Assembly (NCBI GenBank): GCA_029210625.1
Contig: JARGFU010000002.1
Coordinates: 1-64,000, forward strand
Length of the DNA: 64,000 bases
Direction: 5' to 3'
Source: Deltaproteobacteria bacterium
GTDB lineage: Bacteria; Myxococcota; Myxococcia; SLRQ01
A model generated the notes under the pieces. That model searched no databases and was not told where the DNA came from. It worked only from the letters and a program-made list of their open reading frames with translations. The position numbers were made by a program, and so were the translations under genes. This document shows positions 16,315 to 24,180 of this stretch, piece by piece. The stretch's first letter is position 1; each line of letters starts with the position of its first letter.

Positions 16315-18404
16315 ATAAGGTCGCCGCCACCGGGCTCCTGCTGCGCATGTCGATGCGCAGCCTCTGGAGCCACAAGATCAAGAGCCTCATCGTGGGCTTC
16401 CTGATGTTCTTCGGCACCTTCCTGGTGGTCCTCGGCAGCGCCATGCTCGACTCGATCGAGCACTCGATGGAGCGCACCGTGGTCTCAAGCCTGGCCGGGC
16501 ACCTCCAGGCCTACGACGCCACCGCCCGGGACGACCTGGCCCTCTTCGGGGGCAGCTTCATGGGCTCGGAGGACATCGGGAAGATCGACGACTTCGCGCC
16601 GGTGAAGCAGGCGCTGCTCGAGACGGAGGGGGTCGCCGCCGCCGTGCCGATGGGGCTGACCTCGGCGATGGTGGTGAAGGCCGGCGAGCTCGACAAGGTG
16701 CTCGAGAAGCTCCGGGACGCCGCCGAGGCCGAAGACGCCGGGGCGATGGCGATCCTGGGGGAGCAGGTGCGGCAGATCGCCCGCGACCTGATCCCCGACT
16801 ACGAGCGCAGCCGGGCCCTGGCCGCCGACCAGGCCAAGGTCGACGGGCAGCTGGCCATCCTGGAGGAGATGAGCTCGGAGCCCTTCTGGGCGAGCCTGAG
16901 CGAGGATCCCATCCCCCACATCGACCGCCTCGACAGCGAGCTCGCGCCCCTGGCCGAGGAGGGGAAGTCGCTCTGGCTGCGCATCCTCGGGACCGACCTC
17001 GAGGTCTTCGCCCAGAACTTCGATCGCCTGAAGGTGGTCGAGGGAGAGCTGCCGCCGCCAGGAAGGCGCGGCATCCTCCTCTCGAAGCGCTTCTACGAGA
17101 AGCAGGCCAAGCACCGGATCGCCCGGGCCCTGGACCGCCTGCACGAGGGGGTCACCGAGCGCGGGCAGACCATCGCCGACGATCCCCTGCTCTCCGACCA
17201 GGCCAAGCGCCTGCCGGATCAGTACCAGCGGATCCTCTTCGAGCTCACCCCCGCCTCGGGGGAGGCCCTCGACGCGAAGCTGAAGGAGCGCTTCCCGGAG
17301 GTGGAGGGGGCGCTGAAGGACCGCCTCAGGGCCTTCCTCACCGTGGACGACTCGAACATCCGGGAGCGGCACGCGGCCTTCTACGAGGAGATCGCCCCGC
17401 TCATCGAGCTCTACCCGGTGGCCATCGGCGAGAAGCTGATCCTGCGCTCCTTCACCAAGGCGGGCTACCAGAAGGCCACGCCGGTGCAGGTCTGGGGCAT
17501 CTTCGAGTTCTCGGGCCTCGAGAGCTCCGACCTCGCCGGCGCCCAGAACCTCATGGATCTGATCACCTTCCGCGAGGTCTACGGCGTGATGACCCCCGCC
17601 AAGAAGGCGGAGCTCGCGCAGATCAAGGAGGCGGCCGGCCTCGAGGACGTCGGCGCCGACGACGCCGAGGCGGCCCTCTTCGGGGAGGACAGCGCCCTGG
17701 TCGAGGAGGCCTCCGAGACCGGCTTCGACGAGCTGGCGGGCGTCGATCTCGCCGAGGGCGCCGCGGCCTCCCAGCTCGACGACCGCACCTACACCCAGGC
17801 GGAGATCGACTCGGGCCTGGCCCTCTCGGTGGCGGTCATCGCCGCGGATCCCGAGCACGTGCCCGAGCTCCAGGCGCGGGTCGAGCAGCAGCTCGCCGCC
17901 GCGGGCCTCGAGCTGAAGGTGGTGGGCTGGCAGAAGGCGGCCGGCATGGTGGGGCAGTTCCTCTGGGTGAACCGGGCGGTGCTCTACCTGGCCATCTTCT
18001 TCATCTTCGCGGTGGCCCTCTTCATCATCAACAACTCGATGGTCATCGCGACCCTCGAGCGGGTCCCGGAGATCGGCACCCTGCGGGCCATCGGCGCCCA
18101 GCGCAGCTTCATCACCAGCCAGGTGCTGACCGAGACCATCGCCCTGGGCGTGCTGGCCGGGGGGCTGGGCGCCGCCTTCGCCCTCTTCATCCTCCAGGCG
18201 CTGGGGCAGGCCGGCATCCCCGCCGGCGGCGTCGACATCCTGGTCTTCCTCTTCAGCGGACCGAAGCTCTACCCCAGCGTGGGGCTGGTCCACGTGCTCA
18301 TCGGCGTGGCGACCATCCTCGTGGTGAGCATCCTCTCCACCGTCTACCCGGCCTGGATCGCCACCCGCGTCCAGCCGGTCGTCGCCATGGGCGCGGGGGA
18401 GTAG
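16311..18404 (+). CDS. FtsX-like ABC permease with a very large periplasmic domain
   Basis: A 697-residue permease of the LolC/LolE/MacB type. TM1 is at about 21-46 (SLIVGFLMFFGTFLVVLG); three C-terminal helices lie at about 555-690 and include the FtsX block IATLERVPEIGTLRAIGAQRSF. Between them is an extracytoplasmic domain of about 500 residues, roughly twice the usual size, with charged helical stretches (about 125-190 and 255-320). It partners with the shorter permease 4 bp downstream as an LolC/LolE-like heterodimer. The insert suggests a specialised cargo. Cargo is unknown. Confidence 0.9.
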   Translation: MNKVAATGLLLRMSMRSLWSHKIKSLIVGFLMFFGTFLVVLGSAMLDSIEHSMERTVVSSLAGHLQAYDATARDDLALFGGSFMGSEDIGKIDDFAPVKQALLETEGVAAAVPMGLTSAMVVKAGELDKVLEKLRDAAEAEDAGAMAILGEQVRQIARDLIPDYERSRALAADQAKVDGQLAILEEMSSEPFWASLSEDPIPHIDRLDSELAPLAEEGKSLWLRILGTDLEVFAQNFDRLKVVEGELPPPGRRGILLSKRFYEKQAKHRIARALDRLHEGVTERGQTIADDPLLSDQAKRLPDQYQRILFELTPASGEALDAKLKERFPEVEGALKDRLRAFLTVDDSNIRERHAAFYEEIAPLIELYPVAIGEKLILRSFTKAGYQKATPVQVWGIFEFSGLESSDLAGAQNLMDLITFREVYGVMTPAKKAELAQIKEAAGLEDVGADDAEAALFGEDSALVEEASETGFDELAGVDLAEGAAASQLDDRTYTQAEIDSGLALSVAVIAADPEHVPELQARVEQQLAAAGLELKVVGWQKAAGMVGQFLWVNRAVLYLAIFFIFAVALFIINNSMVIATLERVPEIGTLRAIGAQRSFITSQVLTETIALGVLAGGLGAAFALFILQALGQAGIPAGGVDILVFLFSGPKLYPSVGLVHVLIGVATILVVSILSTVYPAWIATRVQPVVAMGAGE

Positions 18405-18408
18405 CCTC

Positions 18409-19713
18409 ATGGGCGTCTATCTGATCCTCGCCATCCGGAACCTCGTCCAGGCCCGCCGCCGGACCCTGCTGATCGGCTCGGCCCTCGGGCTGGTCACGGC
18501 CCTCTTCGTGATCCTCCTCTCCCTCTCCCAGGGGATGACCGACACGATGATGCGGGTGGCCACCACCCTCTCCGCCGGCCACGTGAACGTCGCGGGCTTC
18601 TACAAGCAGAGCGCCCGGGAGGCCGCGCCGATGGTCACCGGGGCCGCGGCGGTCCGGAAGATCGTCGAGGAGAAGACCCCGGGCCTCGACTACGTCATCG
18701 ATCGCCAGCGGGGCTGGGCGAAGATCGTCAGCGACACCACCTCGCTCTACGCGGGCCTCACCGGCGTGACCATCGCCGAGGAGGGCCGCCTCCTGGCGGA
18801 GCTGCAGATCACCGCCGGAGATCCGCAGCAGCTCACCGGCAACGACACCTGCATGATCTTCGAGGCCCAGGCCGAGCGCCTCCAGGTCGGGGTGGGGGAC
18901 CTGCTGACCATCGCCTCCCAGGACACCAGCGGCCGGAGCAACTCGGCCGACGTGCGGGTGGTCGCGATCGCCGCCGACCTGGGCTTCATGAGCAACTGGT
19001 CCTTCTTCGTCCCGAAGGAGACCATCTACGAGCTCTACGACATGAACCGGGAGACCACCGGGGTCATCCAGGTCTACCTGAAGGACGCCGAGCAGGCCTC
19101 GGCGACGATGGGCACGCTGCGGACGGCCCTCTCCGAGGCGGGCTACGAGCTGATGGACCACCAGCCCTTGCCCTTCTGGGCCAAGTTCGAGCGGGTCTCG
19201 GGCGAGGACTGGCGCGGGCAGCGCCTGGACCTGACGACCTGGGACGACGAGGTCTCCTTCCTGAAGTGGGTGGTCACCGCCCTCGACACCATCTCGGTGG
19301 TGCTGATCGTCATCCTCCTGGGCATCATCATCGTCGGGATCATGAACACCATGTGGATCTCGGTGCGCGAGCGGACCCGGGAGATCGGCACCCTGCGGGC
19401 CATCGGCATGCACCGCCGCCGGGTGCTGATGATGTTCCTCATCGAGGCCCTGCTCCTGGGGCTGGCCGGAACCCTGGCCGGCGCGCTCGCCGGCGCCCTC
19501 CTGGGGGTGGTCGTCGATCTCGCCGCCATCAAGGTGCCCTGGCCGGCGCTGAAGGCCGTGCTGATGAGCGACCAGATCCACCTGGTGGTGGGCTTCGCCC
19601 AGGTCGCCGGCGCGGTCCTCGTCTTCACCCTCGTCACCGGCCTCGCGGCCCTCTGGCCGGCCCTGCGCGCCGCCAAGCTCCGTCCCATCACCGCCATCCA
19701 GAGAGTGGGCTAG
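18409..19713 (+). CDS. FtsX-like ABC permease (LolC/LolE/MacB type)
   Basis: A 434-residue permease with TM1 at about 19-40 (TLLIGSALGLVTALFVILL), a periplasmic MacB-like domain (about 45-285) and three C-terminal helices (about 290-430). The signature ISVRERTREIGTLRAIGMHRRRVL is near-perfect for the family. It is the second, standard-size permease of the operon, so the ABC complex is probably a heterodimer plus two ATPases. It is separated by 6 bp from the LolA-like gene, supporting cotranscription and a shared substrate path. Confidence 0.92.
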   Translation: MGVYLILAIRNLVQARRRTLLIGSALGLVTALFVILLSLSQGMTDTMMRVATTLSAGHVNVAGFYKQSAREAAPMVTGAAAVRKIVEEKTPGLDYVIDRQRGWAKIVSDTTSLYAGLTGVTIAEEGRLLAELQITAGDPQQLTGNDTCMIFEAQAERLQVGVGDLLTIASQDTSGRSNSADVRVVAIAADLGFMSNWSFFVPKETIYELYDMNRETTGVIQVYLKDAEQASATMGTLRTALSEAGYELMDHQPLPFWAKFERVSGEDWRGQRLDLTTWDDEVSFLKWVVTALDTISVVLIVILLGIIIVGIMNTMWISVRERTREIGTLRAIGMHRRRVLMMFLIEALLLGLAGTLAGALAGALLGVVVDLAAIKVPWPALKAVLMSDQIHLVVGFAQVAGAVLVFTLVTGLAALWPALRAAKLRPITAIQRVG

Positions 19714-19719
19714 TCCACC

Positions 19720-20499
19720 ATGAGAACCATCTGCCTCGCCCTCCTCGCGGGTCTGCTGCTCCAGGCGGCGCCCGCCCTCGCCGCCCCCCTCGACGCCGCC
19801 GGCATGAAGGCGCTGCTCGAGAAGCTCGACGACCGTCAGCGCAACTCGGGCGACTACAAGTCCCTGGTCTTCATCGAGCAGAAGGAGAAGGGGAAGAGCG
19901 ACCTCGTCTACGAGGCGGTCATCTACCGCCGGGACGAGGACGACAAGCTGATGATCCTCTTCATCAAGCCCAAGAGCGAGGCGGGGAAGGGCTACCTGCG
20001 CCTCGACAAGAACCTCTTCATGTACGACCCCTCCATCGGGAAGTGGGACCGGCGCACCGAGCGCGAGCGGATCGGTGGCACGAACTCGCAGCGCTCGGAC
20101 TTCGACGAGTCCCGCCTGGCCGAGGAGTTCGACCCCGAGTACCTCGGGGAGGAGAAGCTCGGGAAGTTCACCACCCACCACCTGAAGCTGAAGGCGAAGA
20201 CGGACGCCGACGTCGCCTACCCGGTCATCGAGATGTGGATCGACCAGGAGACCTCGAACATCCTCAAGCAGCAGGAGTTCGCGGTCTCCGGCCGGCTGAT
20301 GCGGACCAGCTACTACCCCAAGTGGGGGAAGATCTTCTCCGAGTCGAAGGGGGAGGAGATCTTCTTCCCCAAGGAGATCCGCATCTTCGACGAGCTGGAG
20401 AAGGGGAAGTCGACCACCATCGTGATGCTGAAGGTGGATCTGGCGCCGCTGCCGGCGAACATCTTCACCAAGGCGTGGCTCGAGAGTAAGTCGAGATGA
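19720..20499 (+). CDS. LolA-like outer-membrane lipoprotein-sorting family protein
   Basis: A 259-residue periplasmic protein with a signal peptide (about 1-22, ending ALAAP). The sequence matches the LolA-like family annotated as outer membrane lipoprotein-sorting protein: YLRLDKNLFMYDPSIGKWDRR, FDESRLAEEFDPEYLGEE, and MWIDQETSNILKQQEFAVSG are family-style blocks. It would carry a hydrophobic cargo from the ABC complex to the outer membrane. Its stop overlaps the start of the barrel gene (ATGA), linking it to an outer-membrane partner. Canonical LolA is shorter and encoded alone, so this is probably a dedicated paralogue. Confidence 0.85.
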   Translation: MRTICLALLAGLLLQAAPALAAPLDAAGMKALLEKLDDRQRNSGDYKSLVFIEQKEKGKSDLVYEAVIYRRDEDDKLMILFIKPKSEAGKGYLRLDKNLFMYDPSIGKWDRRTERERIGGTNSQRSDFDESRLAEEFDPEYLGEEKLGKFTTHHLKLKAKTDADVAYPVIEMWIDQETSNILKQQEFAVSGRLMRTSYYPKWGKIFSESKGEEIFFPKEIRIFDELEKGKSTTIVMLKVDLAPLPANIFTKAWLESKSR

Positions 20500-22010
20500 C
20501 ACGGCTCGCTCCCTGGTTGGCGGCGCTGGTGGTCTGTGCTCCCGGGGGGGTCCGGGCACAGGAAGAAGCAGCCGTGGACGTGCACGTGGACGTGGACGTC
20601 GACGAGGCTCGGGATGCGGAGATCTTCGGGGAGGCTTCGGCCGAGGCTGAGGCGGATGCTGAGGCTCGTGAAGACGAGATCTTCGGGGACGGGGACGGGG
20701 ACGGCGCTCCGGAGGATGCGGCCAATGATCTGGGGCTCGCACCGGGGCTCTCCGATGCCGACATCGGGGTGAAGCTCGACGAGGCGGAGGATCCGCTGGC
20801 GATCGGGGGGCGGCTCTACCTGCGCCTCGACTGGACGGCGCTGGAGGAGGGCTACCCGGAGGACTTCTCCTGGAGCACGCCGGCGCTGATGGATCTCTAC
20901 CTCGACGCGCGGCCCAACGAGCGGCTGCGGGCCTTCGTGAAGGGTCGGCTCTCCCACGACTTCACCGCCCGGGGGGACGAGGTCGGCCTCGACGGGAGCC
21001 CGGTGGCCCCCACCCGGGTGATGCTGGATCAGCTCTGGGTGAAGTGGGACCTGAGCCGGACCCTCTTCCTGACCGTCGGCCAGCAGCCCCTGCGCTGGGG
21101 CTCGGGGCGCTTCTGGAACCCCACCGACTTCCTGAACAAGCGCTTCAAGGACCCCCTGGCGGTCTTCGACGAGCGCCTCGGCCTCCCGCTGGTGAAGCTG
21201 CACCTGCCCCTGGAGTCGCTGGGCTGGAACCTCTACGCCATCGCCGACTTCGACGGCGCCCGCATCCCCGAGGACGTCACCGGCGCCTTCCGGGCCGAGG
21301 CCCTCTTCGGCACCACCGAGCTGGCCCTCTCGGCGGCGGTGGGCAAGGACGAGCCCCTGCGCCTGGGGGCGGACGTCACCACCGGCCTCTGGGTGCTGGA
21401 CCTTCGCCTGGAGACGGCCCTGCTCCACGGGGTGAAGACCCCCTACTTCGAGGGGGAGTTCGACCTGGCGGGCGGCCGGATCCCGACCCTGGTCGATCGC
21501 AGCGACGACTGGATCGTGCGGGTGACCGCCGGCGCCGAGCTGGGCATCAACCTCAACGACGAGGACGCCCTCTACCTGGGGGTCGAGTACTTCTACAACG
21601 GCATGGGCTACGAGGGCGCCGGGCTCTACCCCTGGCTGCTGGCCTACCCCTACCTCCAGGCCGCCCAGGGGCTCTCCTCACCGGCCCTCTTCACCCCCTT
21701 CTACCTGGGCCGCCACTACGCCTCCTTCTACGCGGCGCTGCCGGCACCCGGGCGCTGGGACGACGTGAGCTTCACCCTCTCCGCGCTCTCGAACCTGAGC
21801 GACCGATCGGTCGTGGCACGGCTGGATTTTTCCGTTCAGCTCGTTACCTATCTCCGGCTGAACGCATATTTCTCGCAGCACCTCGGTCAGGAGGGTGAGC
21901 TGCGATTCGGCATGGAGGTGCCCCCTCTGCCGGTCGAGGGTTTGGAGCAAGGATTCCGGGTAGTTCCGCCCCTCCTCGATCTCGGGGTGGGACTCACGCT
22001 CACCCTCTGA
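20496..22010 (+). CDS. Outer-membrane beta-barrel protein with acidic repeat N-terminus
   Basis: A 504-residue predicted barrel, last gene of the export operon. A signal peptide (1-21, ending VRAQ) is followed by an acidic low-complexity region (about 22-90) with repeated VDV and EIFG units (AEIFGEAS, DEIFGDGD). The rest alternates amphipathic strands, e.g. RLYLRLDW, ALMDLYLDARP and LFLTVGQQPLRWGSGRFW, ending LGVGLTLTL with a hydrophobic final strand. No named family is certain; it resembles porin-like proteins of the DUF1302 kind. As the outer-membrane partner of a LolA-like carrier it may receive or surface-expose cargo. The last 60 codons use more A/T-ending codons than the operon average. 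Confidence 0.8.
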   Translation: MTRLAPWLAALVVCAPGGVRAQEEAAVDVHVDVDVDEARDAEIFGEASAEAEADAEAREDEIFGDGDGDGAPEDAANDLGLAPGLSDADIGVKLDEAEDPLAIGGRLYLRLDWTALEEGYPEDFSWSTPALMDLYLDARPNERLRAFVKGRLSHDFTARGDEVGLDGSPVAPTRVMLDQLWVKWDLSRTLFLTVGQQPLRWGSGRFWNPTDFLNKRFKDPLAVFDERLGLPLVKLHLPLESLGWNLYAIADFDGARIPEDVTGAFRAEALFGTTELALSAAVGKDEPLRLGADVTTGLWVLDLRLETALLHGVKTPYFEGEFDLAGGRIPTLVDRSDDWIVRVTAGAELGINLNDEDALYLGVEYFYNGMGYEGAGLYPWLLAYPYLQAAQGLSSPALFTPFYLGRHYASFYAALPAPGRWDDVSFTLSALSNLSDRSVVARLDFSVQLVTYLRLNAYFSQHLGQEGELRFGMEVPPLPVEGLEQGFRVVPPLLDLGVGLTLTL

Positions 22011-22117
22011 GCGCCAGGCGAGAGGCAAAGCGTGCACCCTCTTTCCGGGGGGATCGCTAAAGCTGCGTTCAACTCGTTCCAGCTGTCGGAAAACCCCCAC
22101 GAACTGGCGGTTTCTCG

Positions 22118-22133
22118 TGGCATGGCAGTTGCT
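22118..22133 (+). promoter_or_regulatory. Sigma-54 (-24/-12) promoter upstream of the RpoH-like gene
   Basis: TGGCATGGCAGTTGCT matches the TGGCAC-N5-TTGCW consensus, with GG and GC correctly spaced. It lies 53 bp before the sigma-factor ATG in a locally AT-richer spacer. The expected start of transcription is near 22144. No activator site was identified by eye. Confidence 0.7.
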
Positions 22134-22186
22134 CTGTAAATCGGTATCCGTGTGTCAGGGCGGGGGCCGCCGAAGACGGGACGCCC

Positions 22187-23056
22187 ATGAATACCCTCGA
22201 TACCTACCTGCAGTCGGTGGGTCGCCATCCGTTGCTGGAGCCAGCGGAGGAGACGCGCCTGGCTCGCCGCTTCCGTACGACCGGAGATCCGGCCGCCCGG
22301 GAGAAGCTGATCACCGCGAACCTGCGCTTCGTGGTCAGCGTCGCCAAGGGGTATCGCCGCTACGGCCTCCCCTTCATCGATCTGGTCCAGGAGGGCAACC
22401 TCGGCCTGATCCGGGCGGTCGAGAAGTTCGACCCCGATCGGGGCGTGCGGCTCATCACCTACGCCCGCTGGTGGATCCGCGCCTTCATCCAGAGCCACAT
22501 CCTGCGCTCCTGGTCCCTGGTGCGGGTCGGCGGCACCCGGGCCGACCGCCGCCTCTTCTTCGCCCTCTCCCGGGCCCAGCACGCCCTGGGGAAGGTCGGC
22601 CTCGACGACGGCCTCGACGAGGAGGCCATCGCCGCCGAGGTGGGCCTCTCTCCGGAGGTGGTCCGCAAGAGCGCCCCCCGCATCGCCCGCCGGGACGCCA
22701 GCCTCGACGCCCCCGCCGGCGAGGAGGGGCAGGAGACCCTCCTCTCCCTCGTCGCCTCCCCGGCGCCGGGCCCCGACGAGGCCGTCCTGCGGCAGTCGGT
22801 GCGGGAGGACGTGGCCGACCGCCTCGACGCCGCCCTGGCCCACATGGACGAGCGCAGCCGGGCCGTGCTCCAGCGCCGGGTGCTCTCCGACGACCCGGCG
22901 CCCCTGCGCCGCCTCGGCCGCGAGCTGCACCTCTCCCGCGAGGGCGTGCGCCAGATCCAGGCCCGCAGCCTCCAGAGCCTCCGCGAGCGCTTCGACGAGT
23001 TCGAGGACTACGTGCCCCGCGAGGACAAGGGCTCACCGACGGCCAATTTCGGCTAG
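22187..23056 (+). CDS. RpoH-like sigma-70 family sigma factor
   Basis: A 289-residue primary-like sigma factor. Region 1.2/2 reads [38 protein letters not shown] and [38 protein letters not shown], followed by the RpoH-type [13 protein letters not shown]. Region 3 is about 140-185. Region 4 is about 215-280, with a helix-turn-helix [26 protein letters not shown]. It lacks region 1.1 and the long non-conserved region, matching alternative heat-shock sigma factors. A sigma-54 promoter precedes it, placing one sigma under another. A 13-bp hairpin follows. Myxobacteria often have several RpoH-like paralogues, so the specific stress is unknown. Confidence 0.92.
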   Translation: MNTLDTYLQSVGRHPLLEPAEETRLARRFRTTGDPAAREKLITANLRFVVSVAKGYRRYGLPFIDLVQEGNLGLIRAVEKFDPDRGVRLITYARWWIRAFIQSHILRSWSLVRVGGTRADRRLFFALSRAQHALGKVGLDDGLDEEAIAAEVGLSPEVVRKSAPRIARRDASLDAPAGEEGQETLLSLVASPAPGPDEAVLRQSVREDVADRLDAALAHMDERSRAVLQRRVLSDDPAPLRRLGRELHLSREGVRQIQARSLQSLRERFDEFEDYVPREDKGSPTANFG

Positions 23057-23089
23057 GCCGGGGGGGAGCGTTCAGCTCCCGAACGCCGA

Positions 23090-23119
23090 AACGGCCGGAG
23101 GATCGCTCCTCCGGCCGTT
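23090..23119. terminator. 13-bp perfect hairpin, likely bidirectional terminator
   Basis: AACGGCCGGAGGA (23090-23102) pairs with 23107-23119 around loop TCGC. It lies between the convergent sigma-factor and dihydroorotate-dehydrogenase-like genes. A looser G-rich hairpin at 23059-23080 (GGGGGGGAGCG...CAGCTCCC) resembles the elements at 7430 and 54517 but lacks their tail. Confidence 0.75.
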
Positions 23120-23148
23120 CTTCGTTCCGTCCTGGATCCAGGTGGGGG

Positions 23149-24168
23149 CTACTCGCCCTCTTCCTGCGCGAAGCCCGGAGTCGGGAAGGCGTTGAGCGCC
23201 TTCACGTAGTTGGCTCTCTCGAAGACGCCGGGCTGCGGCACGTTGGCGTGGCTCATGCTGCCCTTGAGCTGATCGAGGGAGCTGTACTCGTGCTCCTCCA
23301 GCCAGCGGGCGAGGTCGGCCTTGAGGGTGCCGAGGTGGCCCGGACCGCGGCGCAGCAGCGAGGCGAGCACCATGGTGACGTCCGCGCCGGCCATCATCGC
23401 CTTCACGACGTCGGTCGCCTCGTGGACGCCGCCGGTGGCCGCCAGGGAGGCCTCGGTCTGACCCCGGAGGATGGCGATCCAGCGCAGGGCCACCCGCAGG
23501 TCGTTCGAGTCCGAGAGATCCACCCGCGGCACCACCTCGAGGGCGTCGAGGTCGATGTCCGGCTGGTAGAAGCGGTTGAAGAGGACGAGGCCGTCGGCCC
23601 CCTCCTTCAGCAGCTTCCGGGCGAGCCAGGCCACGTTGGTGAAGTAGGGGGCGAGCTTCACGGCGACCGGGATGTCCACGGTGCGCCGCACCTCCCGCAG
23701 CACCGAGAGGTAGTCCTCCTCGATCTCCGAGGGCGGGAGGAGGGGGTCGGTGGGCAGGAAGTAGATGTTCAGCTCGAGAGCGTCGGCGCCGGCCTGCTCG
23801 ATGTAGCGAGCGTACTGCAGCCAGCCGCCGGGCGAGACGCCGTTGAGGCTGCCGATGATCGGGATGCTCACCGCCTCCCGGGCCTTGCGGATGTGCTCGA
23901 CGTAGAGCTCCGGCTCGAGCTGGAAGCTCGAGGGCTCGGGCAGGTACTCCATCGCCTCGGCGGTGGAGTCGGTGCCCTGCAGGAGGAACATGTCCAGCTC
24001 GTGGATCTCGCGGTTCACCTGCTCCTCGAAGAGCGAGTAGACGACCACCGCGGCGGCGCCCTCGTCCTCGAGGCGCTTGATGCCCGAGAGGCTACGGGAG
24101 ATGGGGCCCGCCGAGACGACGAGCGGGTTGTCGAGCTCGAGGCCGAGATACGTGGTCTTCAGGTTCAT
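23149..24168 (-). CDS. Dihydroorotate dehydrogenase-like flavoprotein, PFOR partner
   Basis: A 339-residue FMN TIM-barrel protein of the dihydroorotate dehydrogenase-like family. Visible features are TTYLGLELDNPLVVSAGP (N-terminal FMN site), GSLNGVSPGGW, ADALELNIYFLP, PVAVKLAPYF (FMN lysine) and ATGGVHEATDVVKAMMAGAD (phosphate loop). It lies 12 bp after the PFOR gene, with its ribosome site overlapping that spacer, a pairing seen in many anaerobes and delta-proteobacteria where the protein is not the pyrimidine enzyme. Its reaction is unknown; a redox role tied to ferredoxin is inferred. Confidence 0.9.
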   Translation of the reverse strand: MNLKTTYLGLELDNPLVVSAGPISRSLSGIKRLEDEGAAAVVVYSLFEEQVNREIHELDMFLLQGTDSTAEAMEYLPEPSSFQLEPELYVEHIRKAREAVSIPIIGSLNGVSPGGWLQYARYIEQAGADALELNIYFLPTDPLLPPSEIEEDYLSVLREVRRTVDIPVAVKLAPYFTNVAWLARKLLKEGADGLVLFNRFYQPDIDLDALEVVPRVDLSDSNDLRVALRWIAILRGQTEASLAATGGVHEATDVVKAMMAGADVTMVLASLLRRGPGHLGTLKADLARWLEEHEYSSLDQLKGSMSHANVPQPGVFERANYVKALNAFPTPGFAQEEGE

Positions 24169-24180
24169 CTCGGTTCTCCT

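Noticed and set aside
19720-20499. LolA-like gene as the housekeeping lolA
   Set aside because: It matches the longer LolA-like sorting family and is embedded with a specialised permease pair and barrel; it is treated as a paralogue.
23149-24168. Pyrimidine biosynthesis gene pyrD
   Set aside because: Its placement behind PFOR and family blocks fit the DHOD-like partner group; no other pyr genes are nearby.
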